From contig JWZX01003212.1 of the NCBI GenBank assembly GCA_001275005.1, positions 1 through 50,359 of the forward strand: DNA of 50,359 bases. The letters are read 5' to 3'. Source of the stretch: Chrysochromulina tobinii. Taxonomy: Eukaryota > Haptophyta > Prymnesiales > Chrysochromulinaceae. Shown here in pieces: positions 1 through 10,100 of the stretch (position 1 is its first letter; each line of letters opens with the position of its first letter). The translations under genes were made by a program, and so were the position numbers. Below the pieces are notes generated by a model, which saw only the letters and a list, made by a program, of their open reading frames with translations, was not told the DNA's origin and did no database searches.

Positions 1-1155
1 CGAAGGCGGTGGCGGAGTTGGGGCCGGGGAGGGCGGTGGCGGAAGCGGCGGGGGAGAGGGAGGCGGAGAGGGTGGTGGCGGACGCGGGGGTGGAGAGGGA
101 GGCGGAGAGGGCGGTGGCGGACGCGGGGGGTGGGAAGGAGGAGGTGGCGACGGCGGCGGTGACGGCGGCGGCGGAGACGGCGGCGGCGAAGGCGGTGCGG
201 GTGGGGGCGACGGTGGCGAGAATCCCAGCAGATAGCGATTGACGTACCCTGTGAAATCGTTAGTCACCATGTCCATCAGCCTGTACTCCGAGCCTACCAT
301 ACAGCGCAGCTCCCAGGAGACGGGCCCACGCGAGGGCGACTTGATGACTGAGTACGAGCATATTTCCGTCAGCGGCGTCTGCAGTGTCACGTTGATGTCA
401 AAGGTGGGGCCGGAGACGTTGTGCACAAGGATCCCGGTGCCGATGAGAAGGTCGGAGGCATTGGCAGCATATCGCCCCATGGTCGCCGCGGTGAGCACGA
501 CCGGCGTTGGCCAGCCTTCCCATGCGATCGGGGTGGGAAGGCAAACCGGCGACTGCACGGGATTGCACCACGTGCGCATCATCGAGATGAGCGGCGCTGG
601 CGTGCTCGGCAGGCCGCCGCCGAGCCGCACGCCATTCAGCTGCGCCGGGCTGAGGGCGACGTCCCACACCAGCAGGTCCTTCATCTGGCCCATGAACATG
701 GGATCACTGCCCCAGTGGCTCTTGCCCACGTACAGGTTGGAGCGGCTCACCGGCAGCGGGAAGCGCATCGACGCGCTCGTCGCGACGCTCGCACCATTCC
801 AGTAGATCTGGGCGGGCCCGTAGGTGTCGGCGATGCTCGCACGCGACTGCACGACCGCGACGTGAGTCCACACGTTTGCGGGGAATGATGGCGCCGAGCT
901 TGCATAGAAAAAGGAGGAGGAACTCCCATGAGTCACATAGTAATGCATTCCGTTTTGGAAACTCAGGAAGACGCTGTCTGCAGCTGCACCGTTGCCGAAA
1001 TCGATGATGCGATCATCTGCAGAGCCTATCTGCGTGCGGTAGACCCACGCGCAGAGCGTGAAGCCAAGCCCCCCGCCCACGAGTCCGGTGCGCGACGTGG
1101 CCCTCAAGTAGGAGGTCGCCGCCCCGGTGAAGCTGTATGCGCCGTCTACGGTGCA

Positions 1156-1187
<32 letters not shown>

Positions 1188-3726
1188 AGGGCGGAGGATT
1201 GCCCCAGCACTGCAACGTACCAGTCGTGAGGTACGCGCACGAGTGGGCGCGTCCGAGCGCCAGCCGCCCGACGGCGCCGCTGACATCGATCGTGGTCGGC
1301 CACATCCGAGTTTGAGTCGTGTTGTCGCCGAGCTGGCCTTCGGTGTTCCGGCCCCAGCACTTGAACGTACCGGCGGTGAGGTACGCGCACGTGTGGGAGC
1401 TTCCGAGCGCCAGCTGCCCGACGGTGCCGCCGATATTGATCGTGGTCGGCGTGTTGCGATGGATCGGTATCGGCCCCACCACGCCTGGCCCGCCATCGCC
1501 GAGCTGCCAGTCGTTGTTTTGGCCCCAGCACTTCAACGTACCGGCGGTGAGGTACGCGCACGTGTGACTTCCTCCGAGTGCCAGGAGCCCGACGGTGCCG
1601 CCGACATTGATCGTGATCGGCGTGTTGCGATTTTGATTTGTGCCGTCGCCGAGCTGGCCGTAGGTGTTCCAGCCCCAGCACTTCAAGGTTCCGGTCGTGA
1701 GGTACACACACGTGTGCTGGCCTCCGAGGGACAAGAGAAGGACGCGACCGCCGACATTGATCGTGGTCGGCCGCGGGGTATAATCAGATGTGCCTAAGCC
1801 AAGCTGGCCCTGGTCGTTCGTGCCCCAGCACTTCAAGGTGCCGGCCGTGAGGTACGCACACGTTCTGCCCTCGTTTGAACCACCTCCGAGGGCCAGGAGC
1901 CCGATGGTGCCGCCGACATTGATCGAGGTCGGCGTGTTGCGATCCCTAGACGCGCCGTCGCCGAGCTGGCCGTTGCCGCCTCCGCCCCAGCACTTCAATG
2001 TACCGGCGTTGAGGTACGCGCACGTGTGGGAGCCTCCGAGGGCCAGGAGCCCGACGGTGCCGCCGACATTGATCGTGGTCGGCATGTTGCGATTTTCATT
2101 TGTGCCGTCGCCGAGCTGGCCGTAGGTGTTCAAGCCCCAGCACTTGAGGGTGCCGGAGTACGCGCACGTGTGGTCGTGTCCGAGCGCCAGCAGGCGAGGT
2201 GTGAGCTCGGGTGGCGAGGGGGGGGGGCACGAGTTGAGCGTGATCCGATTGATCTCGATTGATCTCGATTGATCTCGATTGATCTCGAGATCTCGCCTGC
2301 TCAAGCCGCTGCCGGCGCCGTCGGCGAGCACTCCGTCGGTAATCTTGGAGATGGCGAAGGTGCACACGGACAGCTGCGGCGGCAAGGGCGGTGGGCATGG
2401 TGGGGGCGGTCGCAATGGCGGCGATGGCGGCGATGGCGGCGATGGCGGCGGTGGCGGCGAGAATGGCGGGCGCGGGGGCGGCGTCGACGGGGCAAACCAA
2501 ATTTGGTACCCACCAGAGGGGACGAGGCTGACGATGGGGAAAAAGAGGGTGTTGCTCGAAAACCAGTGGCTGCGGTTGCTGATGGCCTGCAGCAGCCCGA
2601 GGGCGGAGCCTGACGTGGGGGCGTTGGCCCCTGCCGCGCGCGTGTCGTAGATCCACTGATCATAGTACGCATCGGCACTGCTGGAGGGAGTCGAGTACAC
2701 CGAAAAGGCCGAAGGATGGAGGTAATTCCAGACGCCAACGGGTGCGGACGAGGCGCCAGGGATGTTGCTGAACCCGCAACCGCCGGCTGCCCGATTGCAG
2801 AAGCCGCACAGGAAAGTGGGGGCAGCCCGGGTGCCCCGATAGATGATGAGCTCGTCTCCACCGGAAGTCAAAGCAAACGGGCCGCCAACCCACGAGGCGA
2901 GCAGATCCGACCAGGCTAGGACGGTGCCGGCGCGCATCTGCGCGGTGGCCGTGAACTGCACATGGATGCCGTCGCTGAACCCAACACTGGAAGACCCGTG
3001 CGGGCCGCAGTCAAGGCAGTCGGTGCCTTGAGTACAAAGTGTGTACTCCGCGCCGGGGCCGCCGTCGTCGCAGTCGTTGTCGGAGGCGTAGTTGCACGTG
3101 TTGCTGCAGCTCGGGGAAATCGCAGCGTTGGTCGCGAATATCGTCTCGCCAGGGTTGAGGTGATTGAAGAGCACGACCGCAAAGTCCACGGGGGCGTCAT
3201 GCTTTAAGTAGATGACGGCGCACTCGCCAGGATCCAGGCGCGGAGCAAACGGTGGCAGTGGAGGTGGCGATGGTGGAGGAGGCGATGGAGGAGGCGATGG
3301 AGGTGGCGATGGTGGAGGAGGCGTTGGAGGAGGCGATGGAGGTGGGGGTGAAAATGGAGGTGGGAGTTTTGGCGGAGATGGAGGCGGTGGCAACGGAGGT
3401 GGTGAAGGAGGCGGCAATGGTGGTGGCGGTGACCGCGGTGGTGGTGAGGGCGGTGGCAATGACGGTGGGGGTGGCGGTGGTAATGAGGGCGGTGGCGATG
3501 ATGGTGGGGGTGGTGATGGTGGCGACGGTGGAGGGGGAGACGGAGGCGGCGCGGGCGGCGGTGACGGTGGAGGCGGAAATGGTGGCGGCGAGGGCGGCGG
3601 TGACGGTGGGGGTGGAGCTAAGGGCGACGGTGGCCAGGGCGGAGGCTCGGTTGCACTGGTCGCGGTGCTAGAAAAAGTGGCAAGCAGTCCTAGAAAAGTG
3701 GCACGCGGTGCAAGGAAAGCCAGCAT
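1..3726 (-). CDS. Secreted RCC1-repeat / LamG-domain protein, Pro-rich (C-terminus beyond window)
   Basis: An open frame of at least 1242 codons starts at the ATG complementary to 3724-3726 and is still open at base 1. Residues 1 to about 25 form a signal peptide (MLAFLAPRATFLGLLATF...). A Pro-Pro-Ser hinge follows, then a Cys/Asp-rich module near residues 205-235 (CNYASDNDCDDGGPGAEY), a domain of unknown type, a second Pro hinge, and about six and a half RCC1-like repeats (residues ~510-840). Each repeat carries TCAYLTAGTLKCWG and GQLGDGT signatures. After another Pro hinge comes a LamG/concanavalin-like domain (~855-1040; WVYRTQIGSADDRIIDFGNG, WTHVAVVQSR, LYVGKSHW). The visible end is again Pro-Ser rich. 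RCC1 repeats form beta-propellers and LamG domains bind glycans or proteins, so a cell-surface or matrix role is likely; the ligand is unknown. No intron is needed in the visible part. Confidence 0.85.
2251..2290. repeat. 10-nt tandem repeat (gatctcgatt) inside coding sequence
   Basis: About four copies of the 10-base unit gatctcgatt lie within the RCC1/LamG reading frame, encoding DLEINRDQSRSIEINRI just before the RCC1 repeats. The unit is not a multiple of three, so any gain or loss of a copy shifts the frame. Confidence 0.9.
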
Positions 3727-4047
3727 GGAACGGGAGAATGCTCGTGGTCTGCCGCGCAGCAGGTCGCCGGACGGGCGGGAATTCGCTCCCGGAGTACTGG
3801 CAACTTGCGAGTACAAGAGTCGAGTACACCGAAAAGGCCGCGAGTACGGCGCGCGCGTGCAGGCGCCCACTTGCGGCGGCCGTCCTGCCCCTGGAATCCT
3901 GCGACTCCTGCGGAATTCCTCGGAAAGGGAAGCGAGAGTGATCAAGGTGCGTGTTGGTGTTGTGAACGTTAACACGACAGACGCGACAGCCGGTGCTGTG
4001 TTAGAAGTCACACATACACCCATTCACATTCACACACACAGTATGTT
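3727..4047. other. Intergenic region between divergent genes, with a duplicated coding fragment
   Basis: This 321-base spacer holds the promoters of the divergent genes on either side. Bases 3824-3847 repeat exactly 24 bases of the coding sequence at 2687-2710. A short CA-rich tract (cattcacattcacacacaca) lies at 4021-4040. No TATA box is evident. Confidence 0.5.
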
Positions 4048-6171
4048 GTGAATGCAACTGACCCTTTCGCAAACATCATTACCACGCCCGATCACGTCCC
4101 AAACCTCGCGCTCTTCGCCGATCGCCCGGATAAATCCACCCCGGCAGGAGGACTGAACCCGGGTATCGCGATCGTCATGTACCTCCAAGACACCCGCGAA
4201 ATCCGCATCCAAACGCCCACGGTCCGAGCATGGCTCATGGACGATGTGTTCGAAGATGTGAATAAGGTGCTCGAGACGACGCGTCTCCAACCGCGCGCAG
4301 GCTTTAAGATCCAAGCGATCCTCGGCCAACCGGCCCGACTGGCCCCACGCACGCCCGGCGGCACGGGCATCGGTATCTCGATCAAATTCTGGTTGATTCC
4401 GCCACCGGACCTTGACCCGCGCGATCCTGAATCCATCAAGGGCGTGGTGCTTCCCGCACCCGTCCTACTGCCGCGTCGCTACGTCGAAGACCCTCAGTCG
4501 GGAGAATGGCTCCCTGACTGGCTACATGATCCCGACCCGACCGTATCCACGCGCCAGCTCACGCGTGCGGAACGCTGCCAAGGAGGCCTGAATGGCCAAG
4601 GCGATGGCGTTTCCGCCCGGTACATCGTCTCAGGCGGTGCTCGCATCGGTGGAACGCTGCTCGAGGCTGCCCATGATGGCGAGAGATTCTTCCGGCTCGG
4701 AGATGACTACGACCCAGAGTCGAATGGCATCGAAGGATTACAAACTCTCAACAACTCGCACAAACTCGGCGACACCGCGCGACGCATCGCTCAGCGCAAA
4801 AACGCTGTGCAAAGAGCGCAAAGAGCCGCGGCAGCAAAACTTGACCCAGAGGCGCTGACCGCCCACACGGCTGCTCTGGCGAAGAGCTTCCTACCCGCTG
4901 GCGTATGCCGCAAGGCTGCTGAACGCCTATCGACCACTGATTCTCCGTGCTACATCCCCGCATCCCATGCGGAGCAAGCCGCGGATGCACTGGATACGCC
5001 AGCACAATACATCACTGCTGCCTGCAAGAATAGCTCGTGTCGCACAGCCATGTGCATCAGCTTCAATAAGACGGGCGAAGCGGTCGTCCACTCGCTCTCC
5101 GAAACCCGCGCGAAAGCAGCCGCATCCATCGCGACTGCGAGGATGGAGGGCCAGATCCAATCCCAAGTTGAATCCCTCCGCCCTGCCCGCGCTGCCGACC
5201 AGTATGGCGCAGGCGCTGAAGGCCCCTACGCTGCACCTCAGTTTATCCCCCGTCAGTCGGAAACCACCGCCGGCAAGGGCGCTGGTAAAGGCAAAGGCGC
5301 CGGCAAAGGCGAGGGAAAAGGCGCCGGAAAAGGAGCCGGAAAAGGAGCTGGAAAAGGCAAAGGTAAAGCCTCAATACCGTCGCCCGTGTTCGCTGCTGAC
5401 CGCCGCTACGCTACCGATGGGTCGGGCGTCTTCGGACATGTCCCTCCTACTGCACGCGAGGAGCGCCGTTACGACTCCGATGGAGCTGGACCGTTCACGA
5501 GAGAACAATTCTACCAATTTTACAACGGATCCCTTCGTGAATGGGCCATCGCAGTTCCGGAGCACCCCACGGAGCCCCCAGGGTACGTGGCGCCACCAAC
5601 AGCGCCGCCAACGACGAGATCGACGCACCCTCTGCAGCAGCCGACTCCGCCAGCCCAGGGCGATGGGGCGACTCAGCCGAACGCCAAAGCAGCGCGCACG
5701 CACTTCACCCCGCCACACTCTCCGGGCCACTTGCTTGCCACCACGGCAGCGAGCCTCGGGCTTCAGGAGCACGGATCTCAGCTTCCCGACGCCCAGATGG
5801 CACCAGCAGCCAACCGCGTCGTCCATGGATGGAACTGCCCGATGCCAATTCCGGGCACTGTGCCTATTGGCCCGGTGATTGCACCTCCTCTTCTCCACGC
5901 AGCGACCCAGCTCGCCCGCGGACTTTACCAACTGATGTCCCTCTCGCAAGCGAGGACGGCCGGAGGACGAGTGCTCGTCGCGCATCAGCTTATCGCCGAA
6001 TATCTCTCCTCGGCAGAGGGCGGCTCCTTTAACCCCGAGGTGACCGAACGCCTCACGATTACCCTGGAGGAGTGCAACGTCGTCGACGTCACGACACACG
6101 AGCCCGGTGGGGAAGCAGAGACCCAATACTACTACGAGTTCCTAGTGGAGCCTAACCTCAACACCGCGTGA
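4048..6171 (+). CDS. Unrecognised protein with Gly-Lys-Ala repeat tract
   Basis: The open frame of 707 codons has no ATG before 4177; the codon at 4048 is GTG. Codon use from about 4075 on looks coding, so either translation starts at M (4177, about 664 aa) or an upstream exon is spliced in. I recognise no family. The first ~370 residues look globular and contain a few Cys (SPCYIPASHAEQ, CKNSSCRTAMC). Near residues 407-441 there is a strongly basic GKGAGKGKGAGKGEGKGAG tract, which in protists often marks nucleic-acid binding. A Pro/Thr-rich linker and a C-terminal globular part (TERLTITLEECNVVDV) follow. Composition is less GC-rich than in the neighbours (many AAA and AAT codons), so a mobile-element or transferred origin is possible. 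No CCHC, protease or polymerase motif was seen. Confidence 0.65.
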   Translation: MNATDPFANIITTPDHVPNLALFADRPDKSTPAGGLNPGIAIVMYLQDTREIRIQTPTVRAWLMDDVFEDVNKVLETTRLQPRAGFKIQAILGQPARLAPRTPGGTGIGISIKFWLIPPPDLDPRDPESIKGVVLPAPVLLPRRYVEDPQSGEWLPDWLHDPDPTVSTRQLTRAERCQGGLNGQGDGVSARYIVSGGARIGGTLLEAAHDGERFFRLGDDYDPESNGIEGLQTLNNSHKLGDTARRIAQRKNAVQRAQRAAAAKLDPEALTAHTAALAKSFLPAGVCRKAAERLSTTDSPCYIPASHAEQAADALDTPAQYITAACKNSSCRTAMCISFNKTGEAVVHSLSETRAKAAASIATARMEGQIQSQVESLRPARAADQYGAGAEGPYAAPQFIPRQSETTAGKGAGKGKGAGKGEGKGAGKGAGKGAGKGKGKASIPSPVFAADRRYATDGSGVFGHVPPTAREERRYDSDGAGPFTREQFYQFYNGSLREWAIAVPEHPTEPPGYVAPPTAPPTTRSTHPLQQPTPPAQGDGATQPNAKAARTHFTPPHSPGHLLATTAASLGLQEHGSQLPDAQMAPAANRVVHGWNCPMPIPGTVPIGPVIAPPLLHAATQLARGLYQLMSLSQARTAGGRVLVAHQLIAEYLSSAEGGSFNPEVTERLTITLEECNVVDVTTHEPGGEAETQYYYEFLVEPNLNTA

Positions 6172-7134
6172 CTCTGAGCACACACCTGTGCTCCTTCTGA
6201 CATACTCCTTAGTTGAGTCAGGTACAGAACCATGACACTCGAGACTTCGGACGTCAACCCGTCCGCGTGCTTGCTCCGATAGGCTACTACTATGAGCCCA
6301 AGCATGACTCTGAGAGGGGGGGGCACGGAGAGCATGGAATCTTCCCAGGGAAGAAAGAGAGCTTACCACGATGGACGGAGGGAACAGCCCAGTGTCTCTG
6401 TGCATGCCATGAGGTTTCGGAGCACCGTCGTCGTCCTGTCCGCGCGCCCGTACTGCACGCGTCCAAGCATGACCCGAGAGAGGGAGGTATCAGGAGAGGA
6501 GTAAATGGGAGTGTCGTATAGGCCCTTCGTGGCAAAGAGGGGGGACGGAGATCGATGTGTGCTATCATATCTGTTGTTACCACGTGCAATCACGCCATAT
6601 ACAACGACACCCCCGGTGTTCATTTACATGTAACCGGTCAGCAGTTTCTACTCATACAGTCTCTATAAGACTTTAATAAGAGCGACGACGCGCCCATCGT
6701 TACAAGCCAGAAGCCTCAAAAAGGATCAGTGCAATTAGAGGGGTGCTATAGCACACGGCACACCCCTTTCAGTCGACGATCAGTGTGCTCTTCATGTCCC
6801 CCAAGGGCCGGGCACGGGGGACAGGTCGTACTTGCTCGGGGGCACGGGGAGGCCAGTTATACGAACTACCGGCACGGGGGCCGATAGATGTAGTGTGGCT
6901 GGGACGGGGGGTGGGGGCCGGATCCTTGAAAATCCTCGCCGGTGTGTTAGTCCACCGAGCGACGCGACCGCGGTGACAGCGCCCGTCTGTCCTGTGTTTC
7001 GTGTGGTAGTGGCTGGTCGGTACCTTGTATGTCGATTCAACTGACCCTTTCTCAACATTTTTCTTCCACCGGCTTCCAGCAGTCACGCGGGCGGGCGCAT
7101 TCCAGATCACGACGCGCCTGTTCTCGAAAGGAAG
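6172..7134. other. Intergenic region, no gene seen
   Basis: This 963-base gap between two same-strand genes has lower GC than the genes. It holds two related short segments (ccaagcatgactctgagagg at 6298 and ccaagcatgacccgagagag at 6461) and several ggcacggggg-type G runs (6800-6920). A TATA-like ctctataag lies near 6660. Bases 7041-7080 (ctgaccctttctc...ttcttcc...ccag) look like a branch point, pyrimidine tract and 3' splice site, so the next gene may have a 5'-UTR intron. Short ORFs here look accidental. Confidence 0.4.
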
Positions 7135-10100
7135 ATGCTGAGCCCAATGAAGGTTAACTTCAAGGGCCTCCTCGCCACACCCTCGAGCGAGGCGACCGAA
7201 GCACAGAAGCTGAAGGACCAGCAGGCGGCGCAGGCGCTCACCAAAGACTACCTTACCCTCAAGACCTCAATGTCGCAGGGGGTTCGTGTGCTTGATCGCG
7301 CCGAAGGAAAGTCCATGATGATCTTCTCGCTCAAAGACCTGCAGGTCAGCCGCTCGTACTCAACCCCACTAGGAACGTTGGTGGAGCGAACGAATGAGCG
7401 CACTGTCGTGCTGAACGGCCGAACCGAAATCGAGATCGACCTGGAGGAGACGACGCCGGGCTCGCCTGCTGCGACACCTCCAAGCACGCCCGGTGCGGCC
7501 TCTCCTTCGAAGGCGAGCAGCAGCGCGAGTGGCTCCGCAGCTGGGCTGATCAAGGAGGGCGACATTTGCATGGTCAGTGGGCTTTCCCAGGCTGCTCATC
7601 AGAATGGCAAGAAGGCGCGCGTGGTCGGGTACAACGCCACCAAAGGGCTCTGGAACGTCTTGATCGATGGGCAGTCGAGCCAGGTGGCGCTGCGCCCCGA
7701 GAATCTCATTCCGCCACCGGTGATCCATGTGGGCGACGTCTGCACCATCACCGGCCTCGAAAAGGCGGCCGACGTGAATGGCAAGAAGGCGAACGTAGTT
7801 GGGCATGACCCAATTAAGGGTCTGTGGCACGTGATGATCGACGGGCAGCCAAACAAGGTAGCGCTGCGCCCGGAGAACCTGATTCCGCTGCCGACGACGA
7901 CAGAAGAGGGCCGCGACGCGTCGACCGCAACCATATCAGGCAACTCGTGGACTTCCTCTTGCCTCCTCGCCGCTGGTGGCTTGCTCCTCGTGCTTACCAT
8001 CTCTGGTCTCATGACGTCTACCGGTACCGTGAGCCCCTCGCCTCCACCGCTGCCGCCGCCGCCCGGGCTACCACCGCTGCCGCCACCGCCGCTGCCGCCG
8101 TCGCCATACGCTCCGGGCACCCTCATTCCACCACGAGCACCGCCGTCACCGCCATGCGCGCCCTCTCCCTCGCCTACCCCACCGCCACCCTCGCCCTCGC
8201 CCAAACCATGGCGACCACCCCCGTCGCCTCCTCCGCCGTCGCCGTCGCCACCGCCGCCACCGCCGCCCTCTCCTGCCCCACCCTTGCCCTCGCCACCGCC
8301 ACCATCTCCATCACCATCGCCACCACCGCCGCCGCCGTTGCCACCGCCGGAGGTGGTGCACGATCTCGATCTCGATCTCGGCGATGAGATCGCCTCTGCC
8401 CCGTTACCACCGCCGGAGGTGGATCCAGATCTCGATCTCGATCTGCCGCCGTTGCCACCGCCGGAGGTGATGCCAGATCTCGATCTCGATCTCGATCTCG
8501 GCGATGAGATCGCCTCTGCCGGCCAGCCGAACGCGGCACCGAGCTCAACGCCGAGCTCAGCTTCGAGCTCGACGCCGAGCTCGACTTCGATCTCAACGCC
8601 GAGCTCATCGCCGAGCTTAACGGCCGAGCTGCCGAATATAGCCGAGGCACAGGAAGAGCTAGCGCGCATGCAAGCGGAGCTCGCGCAGGCGGTCGATGCC
8701 GAAGACTACGCCAAGGCGGCCGAGCTCATGCCCCAGATCAAGCAGCTCAGAACGGCGCTTGCGGACCGTCAGCCGATGCCTCAACCGCTGCCGTTGCCGC
8801 CCGCACCATCGCCGCCCATACCATCGCCGCCGCCCCCGCCCCCGCCCCCGCCACCGATTCCTCCACCGCTGGGCACGTCACCGCCGCCACCATCGCCTCT
8901 CTCACCGACACCCCCATCACCGTCCCCACCTTCACCAGACCCGCCGCCCCCGCCTTCACCAGACCCGCCGCCCCCGCCTTCACCAGACCCGCCGCCCCCA
9001 CCTTCACCGCTGCCCGCGCCGCCACCTTCACCGCTGCCCGCGCCGCCACCTTCACCGCTGCCCACGCCGCCACCTTCACCGGACCCTCCGCCGCCGTCAC
9101 CACACGCCCCCTCGCCTCAGAGCGCCGCGCCGCCGTCGCGGGCACCCATGACGGTGACGCCGTTGCGGGCACCCACGGCGCCGTCGCGGGCACCCACGGC
9201 GCCGTCGCGGGCACCCACGGCGCCGTCCAACGGTTCGCTCGTCATTCTCGGAGCGGCCTTCGGCCTTCTCGTCTTGGTGGCGTCCCTGTGCTTCGTCATG
9301 CGGACTTTCTCCGGCGTCTTCCCCGGCCAAGTGTCGCCCAACATGGCGCCCAAGAGGGCCGCGGGTTCGTCGAATTCGTCAAATGGGTACAATCCGAGCG
9401 CGTATGAGAAGCTCGAAGAGGAGAGTGGCGAGCTGCCGGATCTGGGCGAGCTGGGCGAGACGGCCTTCTCACTGCACACGCTCGAGCCTACCTACGGTCG
9501 AGGGCACGAGCCTTCCTTATTAGGAAGCAGCAGCCCTATAGAGGTCATGTACCAGCGGCATAAGGAATCCACCTCACCACGTGGGAGCCCGACCGCAACC
9601 AGCTTAGGCAGCTCGGTCGAGAAGGCCACCGAAGGTTCAGTCCCGCCGTCGCGTAGCCGGCAGCCCAGTGTGGAGGCAACAACCTTCATCGACGACTCCG
9701 TCGTCGCCTCCCCCGCTGTCACGATTCTTCCCGGCAGCGCGGGAATCTGGGTCGGAGCGGTCTCGCCGCAGCAGCAGGGGCATGGAGCTCCCTGGAGCTG
9801 CAGTAGCGGTGGGACGGAGGCGGACTGGCTGGCGGCCGTGGAGGCGCGGAGGGTCGGGGAGGAGTCGGCGGACGAGGGCGCCGTGTCGGGCGAGGGCGCC
9901 GTGTCGGGCATGGAGCGCCGTGTCGAGGAGGAGTCGGCGGACGAGGCGGACTGGCTGGCGGCGGTTGAGGCGGCGCCGTGTCGGGCAGGGAGCGCCGTGT
10001 CGGCGGACGAGGCGGACTGGCTGGCGGCGGTTCAGGCGGGCAGTGCGGCGCTCGCGAAAAAGGAGGCGGCGGCGAAGCAGGAGGCAGAGGAGAAGGAGGC

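Noticed and set aside
3212-4051. Gly-rich 279-codon frame on the + strand
   Set aside because: It is the complement of the Pro-Ser hinge and signal peptide of the minus-strand secreted protein; Gly-rich shadows of PPSP coding occur throughout the window.
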